From Candidatus Avispirillum faecium (GTDB lineage Bacteria > Bacillota > Clostridia > Oscillospirales > CAG-272), in the NCBI GenBank assembly GCA_904396155.1, contig CAJFOI010000048.1:30396-94395 (forward strand): a stretch of 64,000 nt of DNA. The letters run 5' to 3'. Positions within the stretch are counted from its first letter, which is position 1, and each line of letters begins with the position of its first letter. The notes below the pieces were generated by a model. That model saw only the letters and a list, made by a program, of their open reading frames with translations. It was not told where the DNA came from and searched no databases. The position numbers and the translations under genes were made by a program. Of the stretch, positions 10,407 through 19,647 are shown in pieces.

Positions 10407-11873
10407 TTACTCTTCCCCGGATATTCGGGCGATCTGTAATTCAAACCAAAAGGTACTGCCCTCTCCCTTCCTGCTGGAGACGCCAAAGGGCGCATTGTGC
10501 AGCACCAGGGCGTTCTTCACAATGGAAAGTCCCAAACCGGTCCCAGCGACCCCGCGCTTGTGAAAATCGCCTCCCCGGTAGTACCGATCCCAGATAAGTG
10601 GGAGCTTTTCCTCCGCAATCCCCTCTCCCGTGTCTGTCACAGAGATGCGGCAATTCTCTCCCTCCCGGGTCTGCCGCACGATCACCCGCTTATCCGCACC
10701 GGTATAGTTCACCGCATTGCAGATCAGATTGTACAACACCTGCAAAATGAGCACCTGATCCGCCTTCACACAGATCTCTTCCTGCGCCTCAAAGACAAAA
10801 CAGTATCCATCCCGTTCCCGCAGGTGACTGAACCGTTCCAGCGTATCCCGCACACACTGGGTGAGAGAAAACAGCGTCTTGTTGGGCTGCCTGCTGCCGG
10901 AGGTAATCCGGGAAAGATCCAGCATATCGTTTACCAAAGAGGACAGCCGCCGGGTCTCATCGATGATAATTTGCATATTTTCCGGCGTGACCTCACCGGG
11001 AATGTCCCGCATCACCTCGCTATAGCCGGATATCATCGTAAGAGGGGTGCGCAGGTCGTGGGAAATATTTGCAATCAGCTCCTTTTGCAGGGCGTCCAGC
11101 TTAGAGAGCTCCTGTGCCGCGTAATTGAGGGTGCGGCCCAGCTCTGCAGTTTCCCGGAATTCGCCTCCCTGAAAATTCACATCGTAATCGCCCCGCGCCA
11201 GCTTTTTCGCTTCCCGATTCATGGCGGCCACGGGGCGCGTCACCTTACTGGAGATCACATAGGCCATCACAGCCGAGACCACCAGCAGAATTCCTGTAAT
11301 CATAATCAACTGATACCGGAGAGTAGACACGGTGGCAGTTACGGGTTGGATCTCCGCATTCAGTATAATCAAAAGCTTTCCGGTCCCATTCCCCTCCGCC
11401 AGTTTGGCACAAATCATACTCTCCAGTCCCTCTTTTGTATCCATCTGATACACGGAAGTATACAGATTCCGGTTCAACGCACCGGCATATATGGCGTTGA
11501 GAGTGGCGTCCGTCATAAGAGAGGAATGGATCATGCAGTACGTCTGCGTATGTGCCTCCAGCAGGAGCGAACCTGTGCTTCCGGAAATCTGATACACACT
11601 CACACAGGTGTTGTATCGGGAGGCCATATCATAGACAGCTTTTTCAAAAGTGTCCTTTCCCGCTGCCGCAGCCACCCGGCCGGTGGCGATTTTTATTTCA
11701 TGCTTTTTGGTCGCCCGGTATATGTCATCCAAAAACACCACCTGCAAAAGCCAGATCACCACCAATACGATCACAGTAAATATTGTCAGGTATCCGAACA
11801 TTTTGATCCGCATACCCTCCGGCCGCCTGGCCGTTTTCTTTGCAGGCGCCTTTTTTTTATGCTCCTGTGTCAA
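10407..11873 (-). CDS. Sensor histidine kinase with HAMP domain
   Basis: ELIANISHDLRTPLTMISGYSEVMRD H-box, HAMP-like region after second TM, GTGLGLSIVKNALVLHNAPFGVSSRKGEGSTFWFEL. Confidence 0.93.
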   Translation of the reverse strand: MTQEHKKKAPAKKTARRPEGMRIKMFGYLTIFTVIVLVVIWLLQVVFLDDIYRATKKHEIKIATGRVAAAAGKDTFEKAVYDMASRYNTCVSVYQISGSTGSLLLEAHTQTYCMIHSSLMTDATLNAIYAGALNRNLYTSVYQMDTKEGLESMICAKLAEGNGTGKLLIILNAEIQPVTATVSTLRYQLIMITGILLVVSAVMAYVISSKVTRPVAAMNREAKKLARGDYDVNFQGGEFRETAELGRTLNYAAQELSKLDALQKELIANISHDLRTPLTMISGYSEVMRDIPGEVTPENMQIIIDETRRLSSLVNDMLDLSRITSGSRQPNKTLFSLTQCVRDTLERFSHLRERDGYCFVFEAQEEICVKADQVLILQVLYNLICNAVNYTGADKRVIVRQTREGENCRISVTDTGEGIAEEKLPLIWDRYYRGGDFHKRGVAGTGLGLSIVKNALVLHNAPFGVSSRKGEGSTFWFELQIARISGEE

Positions 11874-12582
11874 AACGATATCCCACTCCTCTCAGAGTAA
11901 CGATAAATTTTGCATACGGACCCAAACTTTTGCGCAGCAGCTTAATGTGGGTGTCCAGCGTGCGGTCGTCTCCATAATAATCGTATCCCCACACCTGGGT
12001 GATCAACTGTTCCCTGGACAGGGCAATATTTTTATTTTTCAGCATATAAAACAGCAGATCATATTCCTTGGGAGACAATTCCACCCGTACCCCGTCCACA
12101 TATACGATGCGCGCAGCCAGATCTACACGCAGCCCCTCCAGCTCAAAAATTTGGTCGGACGCTTTGTCTCTCTCCTGAGGCGCAGCGGCGGCGTGATAGC
12201 GGTGGAGCACTGCCTCCACCCGCAGCATCAGTTCCTTGGGAGAAAAGGGCTTTACCACATAGTCGTCGATCCCCAAACCAAAGCCGTTGATCTTGTCATA
12301 TTCCTCCCCTCTGGCGGAAAGCATGATGATGGGAATATTGGAAAATTTGCGAATTTCCCTGCACGCGGAAAACCCATCCAGTTCCGGCATCATAATGTCG
12401 CAGATCATCAAATCAAACGCCTGCTGCCGGCACATTTGTATCGCCTGCATCCCGTCGGCGGCCTCCGCCACGGTATATCCTTCAAACTCCGCGTACTTCG
12501 CAATCAGCCGCCGGATCATCTCCTCATCGTCTACAATCAAAAGCTTGTACATGGCGCGCTGCCCTCCCTTCGCCTTTTTCAA
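11857..12582 (-). CDS. OmpR/PhoB-family response regulator (partner of the upstream kinase)
   Basis: YKLLIVDDEEMIRRLIAKYAEFEGYTVAEAADG..., MICDIMMPELDGFSACREIR, winged-helix C-terminus VWGYDYYGDDRTLDTHIKLLRKSLG. Confidence 0.93.
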   Translation of the reverse strand: MKKAKGGQRAMYKLLIVDDEEMIRRLIAKYAEFEGYTVAEAADGMQAIQMCRQQAFDLMICDIMMPELDGFSACREIRKFSNIPIIMLSARGEEYDKINGFGLGIDDYVVKPFSPKELMLRVEAVLHRYHAAAAPQERDKASDQIFELEGLRVDLAARIVYVDGVRVELSPKEYDLLFYMLKNKNIALSREQLITQVWGYDYYGDDRTLDTHIKLLRKSLGPYAKFIVTLRGVGYRFDTGA

Positions 12583-12735
12583 AATCCCTTTTTTACCTTA
12601 TATTATACTACAGAAACTGGATAAATCAACGACTCTCCATTTTCAAAATTGTAAAAAAATGAAATATTGCAATTTTCTGAGAAAAAACGCGAAAGTAGCA
12701 GTTTTTTTGCATCGCATCCGTTAAAATCAGCCATT

Positions 12736-12781
12736 TTTGACTTTATTTGACTTTGACTTTCTTTGACTTTTAATTTATAAT
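12736..12781 (+). promoter_or_regulatory. Autoregulated ctsR operon promoter with two overlapping CtsR boxes
   Basis: TTTGACT heptads at 12736, 12746, 12752, 12762. Pairs TTTGACT-TTA-TTTGACT and TTTGACT-TTC-TTTGACT match the complement of the CtsR consensus RGTCAAANANRGTCAAA. -35 TTGACT (12753-12758), 17-bp spacer, -10 TATAAT (12776-12781). Confidence 0.88.
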
Positions 12782-12813
12782 ACATCCAGTACGAAAAAGA
12801 GAGGGGCAGAAAT

Positions 12814-12876
12814 ATGAAAAAGCAGCAAAAAAGGCGGCAGATTTTTTTAGATGCCACGAAAAGATACAGAAAATAG
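12814..12876 (+). CDS. Possible 20-codon basic upstream ORF (leader peptide) between promoter and ctsR
   Basis: GAGAGGGG then ATG...TAG encoding MKKQQKRRQIFLDATKRYRK; not in the supplied ORF track because of length. Confidence 0.35.
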   Translation: MKKQQKRRQIFLDATKRYRK

Positions 12877-12889
12877 AAGGTGAGATCCC

Positions 12890-13342
12890 ATGTTATTATC
12901 GGAACATATTGCAAAACTGATCGAGCAAATGATCGACGAAGGGAAAGGTACTGCCAGTGTAAAACGCAATGATCTGGCTGCGAAGCTGGGCTGCGTACCC
13001 AGTCAGGTGAGTTATGTGATTTCCTCCCGGTTTACTCCCCAGAAAGGGTACATCACCGAAAGCCGGCGCGGGGGTGGCGGATACATTCGGATCATCCGGG
13101 TGCCCATGTCCAAAAACCAGTATCTGACCCATTTCTTCCACGCGCTGGGAGACAGTGTTTCTGAAGAAGAAGCGCGTGCATATATTCGAAATCTTGTGGA
13201 CAGCAATATCCTGTCAAAGCAGGAAGCAGATATTGTTACGGCAGCGGCATGTGCATCCGCTTTGGACAGAGTGCCCGCGGAGGTCAGAAACATGGTGCGC
13301 TCCGACATATTGCGTCATATTCTCATGTGCCTGATGCAGTAA
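12890..13342 (+). CDS. ctsR: CtsR heat-shock transcriptional repressor
   Basis: LLSEHIAKLIEQMIDE...RNDLAAKLGCVPSQVSYVISSRFTPQKGYITESRRGGGGYIRI; first gene of ctsR-mcsA-mcsB-clpC. Confidence 0.93.
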   Translation: MLLSEHIAKLIEQMIDEGKGTASVKRNDLAAKLGCVPSQVSYVISSRFTPQKGYITESRRGGGGYIRIIRVPMSKNQYLTHFFHALGDSVSEEEARAYIRNLVDSNILSKQEADIVTAAACASALDRVPAEVRNMVRSDILRHILMCLMQ

Positions 13343-13387
13343 GATATACAAGATAGAAAAACAAGTCATAAGAAAGGAAGAACCCCT

Positions 13388-13885
13388 ATGAAATGCACAA
13401 GATGCAATGCAAAGGAAGCAACGGTATTCTACAGAGAAATCGTCAACGGGAAAGAAACCAAATACGCCTTGTGCAGTGATTGCGCAAACGCGATGGAAAA
13501 GGAAAATGGAAGCTTTTTTGCAGATCCCTTCGGGGGAAATCTGCTGGGAAGCCTGTTCTCCGGCATTTCCCCAAAGATACAGCAAAGAAAGGAAGAAAAG
13601 AAATGTTCCCTGTGCGGCGCTACTTTCCGCCAGCTGGCGGAAAGCGGCAAGGTAGGATGTCCTGCGTGCTATGCGTCTTTCCGGGAAGAACTGGCGCCGA
13701 CCTTGAAACGACTGCACGGATCCGCCGTGCACAGAGGCCGTGCACCCAGAGCATTTGAAGCCAAACGCTCTGCTGCAGAAAAGCTGGCATCACTGGAGAG
13801 CGCCCTGAAGCAGGCCATCCAGGCGGAAGAATATGAAGAGGCGGCGCGGCTGCGGGATCAGATTCGAGATCTGCGCGCCCAGTAA
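13388..13885 (+). CDS. mcsA: McsA, UvrB/UvrC motif zinc-binding protein, activator of McsB
   Basis: CxxC pairs (MKCTRCNAKEAT, CSDCANAM, CSLCGATF, GCPACY) and C-terminal UVR motif (LKQAIQAEEYEEAARLRDQIRDL). Confidence 0.9.
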   Translation: MKCTRCNAKEATVFYREIVNGKETKYALCSDCANAMEKENGSFFADPFGGNLLGSLFSGISPKIQQRKEEKKCSLCGATFRQLAESGKVGCPACYASFREELAPTLKRLHGSAVHRGRAPRAFEAKRSAAEKLASLESALKQAIQAEEYEEAARLRDQIRDLRAQ

Positions 13886-13918
13886 TGTCCACACTACACA
13901 TAGAAAGGAAGGATCCAT

Positions 13919-14974
13919 ATGCTCTGGTATGAAACAGAAGGACCGGAGAGAGACGTCTTCGTATCCACCCGGGTACGGCTTGCCCGAAATCTGGTAGATT
14001 ACCCTTTTGAACCCCGCCTCAGTGAGGCAGGCGCAAAGGAAATCATTGAAAAAGCAAAGTCGGCTCTGGGAGAAGACCAGGGATATACCTGCCGGGATCT
14101 CTCCGCTGCAGGGGACAATGAAAAGCTGGCCCTGGTGGAAAAACATCTCATCAGTCCCGAATTTGCAAGAAAAAACACACCCTGTGCCCTGATAGAAAAT
14201 GAAGAAAAGCAGGTATACGTAATGGTGTGCGAGGAAGACCATCTCCGGATCCAGTGTATCCGCCCCGGTTTTGATCCCAAGGAAGCCATGGACGCTGCAC
14301 TGGAAGCAGATGCCGCCATAGATGCCCATTTGCACATCGCTTTCGACGAAAAGCTGGGATACCTCACCCATTGCCCCACCAATCTGGGGACAGGCCTGCG
14401 TATCTCCGTGATGATGTTTCTCCCTGCCCTGACTATGACCGGCAGGATAAAGAGCATTCAGGGACAGCTTTCCAAAATCGGGCTCACCGTTCGGGGTACC
14501 ACTGGAGAGGGCAGCGCGGCAAAGGGATGCCTCTATCAGTTTTCCAACTGCGTGACCCAGGGTGTCACGGAAGAAGAAATTCTAAGCAACCTCCGGGAAG
14601 CCGCCGGCAGTATCGCCAGAGCGGAGCGGGAAACCCGAAAGCAGCTTCTGGAAAACAACGAGGATGCGCTTCGCGACCGGGTGATGCGCGCCATGGGAAC
14701 CATGCGCAGCGCCTATATGATAGATACGGAGGAATTATACCGGCTGTATGCAGACGTACGGCTGGGAATCGCCCTGGGAATTTGCGAGGGTGTGTCCTAC
14801 ACGCAGCTGGATGCCCTGCTCATTCGTTGTATGCCGGCCACACTCACCTCCCAATTTGGAAAGGATCTGTCCTCCACCCAGCGCGACAAGGCGCGGGCTG
14901 AAATTCTGCGAACCAGTATGCGGCAGGCTGCGCAAGAAGTTATAAACAGTGAAAAGAAAGGAAGGATCGTATGA
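13919..14974 (+). CDS. mcsB: Protein arginine kinase McsB
   Basis: VSTRVRLARNLVDYPFEPRLS, GYLTHCPTNLGTGLRISVMMFLPALT (guanido phosphotransferase active-site region). Confidence 0.93.
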   Translation: MLWYETEGPERDVFVSTRVRLARNLVDYPFEPRLSEAGAKEIIEKAKSALGEDQGYTCRDLSAAGDNEKLALVEKHLISPEFARKNTPCALIENEEKQVYVMVCEEDHLRIQCIRPGFDPKEAMDAALEADAAIDAHLHIAFDEKLGYLTHCPTNLGTGLRISVMMFLPALTMTGRIKSIQGQLSKIGLTVRGTTGEGSAAKGCLYQFSNCVTQGVTEEEILSNLREAAGSIARAERETRKQLLENNEDALRDRVMRAMGTMRSAYMIDTEELYRLYADVRLGIALGICEGVSYTQLDALLIRCMPATLTSQFGKDLSSTQRDKARAEILRTSMRQAAQEVINSEKKGRIV

Positions 14975-17430
14975 TGATCAACAGATTTACCCAAAAAGCC
15001 CAGCACGCCCTCACAAAGGCGCTGGCCACCGCCCAGGAAATGGGGCACACCTATGTGGGAACTGAGCACATTCTCATGGGACTGCTCCTGACAGATGACA
15101 GCATCGCCAGACGGATTCTTACAGAACGGGGCGTAAGTGCGGAAGCAACGCGGGAACTGATCGCCTCCTCTGTGGGAACGGGGACGCCTTCTTCCGTTTC
15201 TTCGGCAGACATGACACCTATGACCAAAAAAATCATTGAAGAAAGCGCCTTTGCCTCCAGCCGTATGTCTCACAACTATATCGGAACGGAACATCTTCTC
15301 CTGGCCATTGTCAGTGAAGAAGACAGCTTTGCCAACAAGCTGATCCGCGCCCAAAATGCATCCATTACGGATATCAAAAACGATCTGTTTGAGTATTTTG
15401 GCGCAGGCTTTGAAGAACAGCGGGGAGAGCCCTCACAAAAATCCGGTGGCAAAGGAGACAAGAACGCCGTTCCCGGTGCACCTACCCTGTCCAAGTACGG
15501 CACCAATCTGTGCAAGGCGGCAAAGGAGGGACGAATCGATCCCATCATTGGACGGGACAAGGAAACAGAGCGTGTGATCCAGATTCTGTCCCGAAGGACA
15601 AAAAACAACCCCTGCCTGATTGGGGAGCCCGGCGTGGGCAAGACCGCCGTGGTAGAGGGACTGGCTCAGCGGATCGTCGACGGCGCCGTACCGGAGAATC
15701 TGCGGGACAAGATCATTGTAACTTTGGACATCTCCTCCATGGTGGCCGGTGCAAAATACCGGGGAGAATTTGAGGAACGAATGAAAGGCGTCATGGAAGA
15801 GGTGGCAAAGGATCCCCGGATCATCCTCTTTGTGGATGAAATCCACACCATCATCGGCGCCGGCGGTGCGGAAGGCGCCGTAGACGCGGCGAACATCATC
15901 AAACCGGCACTGGCACGAGGCACCATGCAGCTCATCGGCGCCACTACCATCGACGAATACCGCAAGCACATTGAAAAAGACGCCGCGCTGGAGCGTCGGT
16001 TCCAGGCCGTTATGGTGGGCGAACCCACTCCGGAAGAGGCAGTACAGATTTTGAAAGGCCTGCGGGACAAATATGAAGCGCACCACAAGCTGAAGATCTC
16101 CGATGAAGCCATCGAGGCAGCCGTACAGTTGTCCGTTCGGTATATCGGCGACCGATTCCTGCCGGACAAGGCCATCGACTTGATTGACGAAGCGGCTTCC
16201 CGCCTGCGGATCAAGGGCTTTACCCCCACGCCGGAAGTAAAAGAACTGGAGGAAAAGCTGCGCAGCGTCACTGCGGAAAAGGAGGAAGCGATCCTGGGAG
16301 AGGACTATGAGCGGGCCGCCAGACTCCGGGACGATGAAAAGAAGCTGCAGGACGAGATTGCAGCTTCCCGCAAGGATCCCGGGCAGGCAACGGATGCCGT
16401 AGTAGGACGCAGCGATATTGAAGACATTGTCACCGCATGGACAGGGATCCCCGTGAAAAAGCTGGCCGGTGAGGAAAGCGAACGGCTGCTTCATTTGGAC
16501 CAGCTGCTGAAAGAGCGGATCATCGGTCAGGACGCCGCAGTGGAGGCAGTGGCCAAAGCGATCCGCAGGGGCCGTACAGGTCTGAAGGATCCCAACCGTC
16601 CGGTAGGCTCCTTCATTTTCCTGGGTCCCACAGGCGTGGGAAAAACGGAGCTGAGCAAAGCCCTTGCCGAAGTGATGTTCGGCGATGAAAACGCCATGAT
16701 CCGGATTGACATGTCCGAATACATGGAAAAACACAGCACTTCCAAGATGATCGGTTCCCCTCCTGGATATGTGGGGTACGACGAAGGCGGCCAGCTGACG
16801 GAAAAAATCCGCCGCCATCCTTATTCTGTCGTTTTGTTCGACGAGATCGAGAAGGCCCATCCGGATGTGTTCAATATCCTGCTGCAGATCCTGGAAGACG
16901 GCATTCTCACAGACGCACAGGGCAGACGGGTGGACTTCAAAAACACCGTCATCATCATGACCTCCAACGTAGGCGCCGGCAGCATTGTAGAGCCGAAAAA
17001 GCTGGGCTTTGCCCCGGACTCGGACAACGGAGACGACGACATGCGCCGAAACGTGATGGACGCACTGAAGCGGACCTTCCGCCCGGAGTTTTTGAACCGT
17101 GTGGATGAGATCGTTATCTTCAACAAGCTCTCGGACGAAGACATTCAAAAAATCGCCGGCCTCATGCTTCGGGAGGTCGCAGGGCGTATCGAAGCTCAGG
17201 GGATCCATATCACCTTCGACGACGATGTGACGGCTATGCTGGCAAAGGAAGGCTTTGATCCGGTATATGGTGCAAGGCCCCTGCGCCGGGAGATCGTGCG
17301 GAAGATAGAGGACAGTTTCTCGGAGGAAATGCTTTCCGGAAACATCAAGGAGGGCGATCGGGTACGTGCCGTTCTCCGGGACGGCGCCATCGTCTACGAA
17401 AAAGAACCTGTACCATCCAAACAGGCTTAA
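14971..17430 (+). CDS. clpC: ATP-dependent Clp protease ATP-binding subunit ClpC
   Basis: Double Clp N domain, Walker [10 protein letters not shown] and [12 protein letters not shown] motif [27 protein letters not shown]. Confidence 0.97.
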   Translation: MMINRFTQKAQHALTKALATAQEMGHTYVGTEHILMGLLLTDDSIARRILTERGVSAEATRELIASSVGTGTPSSVSSADMTPMTKKIIEESAFASSRMSHNYIGTEHLLLAIVSEEDSFANKLIRAQNASITDIKNDLFEYFGAGFEEQRGEPSQKSGGKGDKNAVPGAPTLSKYGTNLCKAAKEGRIDPIIGRDKETERVIQILSRRTKNNPCLIGEPGVGKTAVVEGLAQRIVDGAVPENLRDKIIVTLDISSMVAGAKYRGEFEERMKGVMEEVAKDPRIILFVDEIHTIIGAGGAEGAVDAANIIKPALARGTMQLIGATTIDEYRKHIEKDAALERRFQAVMVGEPTPEEAVQILKGLRDKYEAHHKLKISDEAIEAAVQLSVRYIGDRFLPDKAIDLIDEAASRLRIKGFTPTPEVKELEEKLRSVTAEKEEAILGEDYERAARLRDDEKKLQDEIAASRKDPGQATDAVVGRSDIEDIVTAWTGIPVKKLAGEESERLLHLDQLLKERIIGQDAAVEAVAKAIRRGRTGLKDPNRPVGSFIFLGPTGVGKTELSKALAEVMFGDENAMIRIDMSEYMEKHSTSKMIGSPPGYVGYDEGGQLTEKIRRHPYSVVLFDEIEKAHPDVFNILLQILEDGILTDAQGRRVDFKNTVIIMTSNVGAGSIVEPKKLGFAPDSDNGDDDMRRNVMDALKRTFRPEFLNRVDEIVIFNKLSDEDIQKIAGLMLREVAGRIEAQGIHITFDDDVTAMLAKEGFDPVYGARPLRREIVRKIEDSFSEEMLSGNIKEGDRVRAVLRDGAIVYEKEPVPSKQA

Positions 17431-17436
17431 ATGCCA

Positions 17437-17472
17437 AAAACAGGACGCTTGCCCATGCAAGCGTCCTGTTTT
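17437..17472. terminator. Terminator after clpC
   Basis: AAAACAGGACGCTTG-cccatg-CAAGCGTCCTGTTTT hairpin. Confidence 0.75.
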
Positions 17473-17482
17473 CATCTGCAGT

Positions 17483-17772
17483 TCAGTCCACATACTTCAC
17501 AATGGTTATGTGCGAATACATGCCATCTCCGAAATTTACCAAATCCTCCATGTTTTCCTTGAAAATATTTGCGTTCCACGCTGACAGCTTCTCAAGATCT
17601 GCAAACCCATGGATTTCTACATACATGGGATCTCCTACCATATCTGTCATGCAATCCCAGAACGCACTCCAGTTTTCCCCGTAATAGTCGGAAAATCAAA
17701 TACCCGCTTAAATTGTGCGTGTATCTCGTCCAGATTTTTGCACCCTGTAAAGTCGATGATATATTTCTCCAT
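17483..17772 (-). pseudogene. Frameshifted barstar-family ribonuclease inhibitor
   Basis: Minus strand: MEKYIIDFTGCKNLDEIHAQFKRVFDFP, then after a 1-nt shift near 17690, DYYGENWSAFWDCMTDMVGDPMYVEIHGFADLEKLSAWNANIFKENMEDLVNFGDGMYSHITIVKYVD*, together a full barstar-like protein. Confidence 0.8.
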
Positions 17773-17784
17773 TTTGTACCCTTC

Positions 17785-18111
17785 TTAAGGCAAAACCTCA
17801 AAAAATGTTTTATAGTGATCCTCTGTAAAAAAGATCAATCCGTCGTTGGAATATACGATGCGCTTGGTGTTTCTGTACCCGGTGGTGTAGTCCACGTCGC
17901 ACGCATACCACCTACGGACGCTTTTCACCGGCAAATGCAAGTCCTCATTGTCATATACATCTCCCCCGATCATCTTTCCCGGCGCCACCATCGCCAAATT
18001 TCCTTTCTTCTGTTTCCATCCCAATGATTTTGCTTCATCTCTTGTCAAATAGTAGTCCGGCAGCCGGCCGTACACGGCCAGATACCGCCCCGGTCCGTTC
18101 AACACATCTTG
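17785..18111 (-). pseudogene. N-terminally truncated barnase-family ribonuclease with altered active-site position
   Basis: QDVLNGPGRYLAVYGRLPDYYLTRDEAKSLGWKQKKGNLAMVAPGKMIGGDVYDNEDLHLP...RRWYACDVDYTTGYRNTKRIVYSNDGLIFFTEDHYKTFFEV aligns by eye with barnase. No signal peptide remains; the frame runs into the palindromic repeat. Confidence 0.75.
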
Positions 18112-18262
18112 ACAATCCCCCTGTCAGCGAAGCTGACATCCCCCCTTACACAAGGGGGACTTATTTATATGGAATCTTCCCTACAATAACAAAAGCCTCC
18201 CCTGTGGTGCAGCTCCACAGGAGAGGCCGGGGTGGTGCCGCAACAATGCTGCGGCGGAGGGG
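18112..18262. repeat. Palindromic mosaic repeat element with imperfect terminal inverted repeats
   Basis: ACAATCCCCC... at the left and ...GGGGTTGTT at the right are approximate inverted ends. Internal palindromes TGTCAGCGAAGCTGACA, CCCCCTTACACAAGGGGG, CCTGTGGTGCAGCTCCACAGG, GCCGCAACAATGCTGCGGC. Confidence 0.75.
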
Positions 18263-18265
18263 TTG

Positions 18266-18883
18266 TTATTTCTTATAATAAATATGGTCAAACGCGTTGG
18301 CATACAGGGTCCCGATCAGCTTGCAGCTGTTCAGCGTGGGATGCACCCCATCCTCCGACCAATACTGCACATCCCGTTCCACGCAGGCCGCTGCAAAGAT
18401 CCCGTCCAGGGGAATAAACGCATCCGCGTACTGGCGGGCCAGCTTGCGGGTGATCAATATTTTCGGGAAGACATCCTCCCGGAAGAATTCCTTATCCTGG
18501 ACCGGAAGCAAAAACTGCTCCAACATGAGAATTTTCGCATTTGTCTTTCTTTTGATCTCTTCCAAAATATACTGATAGTTTTCTTCAAATTTTTGATTGG
18601 GAAGCCACTCCCGCTTTTCTGCACGGTGCCACGTGTCATTTACCCCGATTAAAACAGAAACAAAATCCGGCTGAAGATCCGTGCACTGTTCCTTCCAGCA
18701 GGCGACTAAATCCCCGCTTTGCCTGCCGCTGAGTCCGTAATTCATAAATTCCAGTTCCAGATACGGATGACGGCTCTGGATCTCTCTTGCCGCATAATAG
18801 GCGTATCCGCCTCCCAGATGATGGCAGTCGCTGCGGTCCCGGCCGCCGTCTGTAATGGAATCTCCCTGAAACAAAATTCTCAT
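18266..18883 (-). CDS. SGNH/GDSL hydrolase
   Basis: ILFQGDSITDGGRDR (block I), NYGLSGRQSGDL, VLIGVNDTWH (GxND), EDGVHPTLNSCKLIG (DxxHP). Confidence 0.88.
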   Translation of the reverse strand: MRILFQGDSITDGGRDRSDCHHLGGGYAYYAAREIQSRHPYLELEFMNYGLSGRQSGDLVACWKEQCTDLQPDFVSVLIGVNDTWHRAEKREWLPNQKFEENYQYILEEIKRKTNAKILMLEQFLLPVQDKEFFREDVFPKILITRKLARQYADAFIPLDGIFAAACVERDVQYWSEDGVHPTLNSCKLIGTLYANAFDHIYYKK

Positions 18884-18912
18884 AATCGTCTCCTCTTTAT
18901 ATAAATGATTGC

Positions 18913-19407
18913 CTAATTTTCATCCCCCGGAATCCGGCCGGTACACTGCAGCCCGGCAAAGTCCCGCTGACGCAGCACCTCATAAACGCCTATCGCCACA
19001 GAATTGGACAAATTTAAGCTTCGCTGCCCCTCCCGCATGGGCAGGCGCACACAACGCGCATAATGCCGCCGGAGAAAATCCTCCGGAAGCCCCTTCGTCT
19101 CTTTACCGAACATCAAATATACGTTATCCGGATAATGTATTTCGGTATACTTTTTTTCGGCTTTTGTAGAAAAACAGAAAAATTCCGCGTCTGGATGCTT
19201 TGCAAAGAAATCCGAAAGGCCCTTATAATAATAAATATCCAGGCTGTGCCAGTAGTCCAGTCCCGCACGCTTGAGCTTTGCGTCGTCGATGCGAAATCCA
19301 AGGGGTTCGATCAAATGGAGAGACGCGCCGGTGGCTGCACAGGTGCGGGCAATATTCCCCGTATTCTGGGGAATCTCCGGCTCCACCAAAACAATATGGA
19401 TGTGCAT
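18913..19407 (-). CDS. trmL: tRNA (cytidine(34)-2'-O)-methyltransferase
   Basis: HIVLVEPEIPQNTGNIARTCAATGASLHLIEPLGFRIDDAKLKRAGLDYW, LMFGKETKGLPEDFLR, SLNLSNSVAIGVYEVLRQ (SPOUT knot). Confidence 0.93.
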   Translation of the reverse strand: MHIHIVLVEPEIPQNTGNIARTCAATGASLHLIEPLGFRIDDAKLKRAGLDYWHSLDIYYYKGLSDFFAKHPDAEFFCFSTKAEKKYTEIHYPDNVYLMFGKETKGLPEDFLRRHYARCVRLPMREGQRSLNLSNSVAIGVYEVLRQRDFAGLQCTGRIPGDEN

Positions 19408-19647
19408 ACTTTGTATCCTGTCTTTTCATCTTCTACTTAGTAGGATTATAGCATCCCGCACTTTGTTTGTCTATAGGAAACAATGTAAATTTTTTCTTTT
19501 TTTCTTTACAATCCGTCCTGGTTGTTGTAAAATAATTATGATTGGTGTATTTTATTTGTCTGGCCGGCAGAAATGCAGCAAGGCTGCAAATTCAGATTTC
19601 TGGGCCGCGCCGCACCGACAGGTGGGCGAAAGAAAGCGTGTTGGAAA

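Noticed and set aside
10497-11900. 467-aa plus-strand ORF opposite the histidine kinase
   Set aside because: The sensor kinase on the minus strand has clear H-box and ATPase motifs; this frame does not.
15433-17493. 686-aa minus-strand ORF opposite clpC
   Set aside because: Antisense to a full-length ClpC with unmistakable motifs; low-complexity His/Asp/Gly-rich translation without a recognisable domain; shadow ORF from codon bias.
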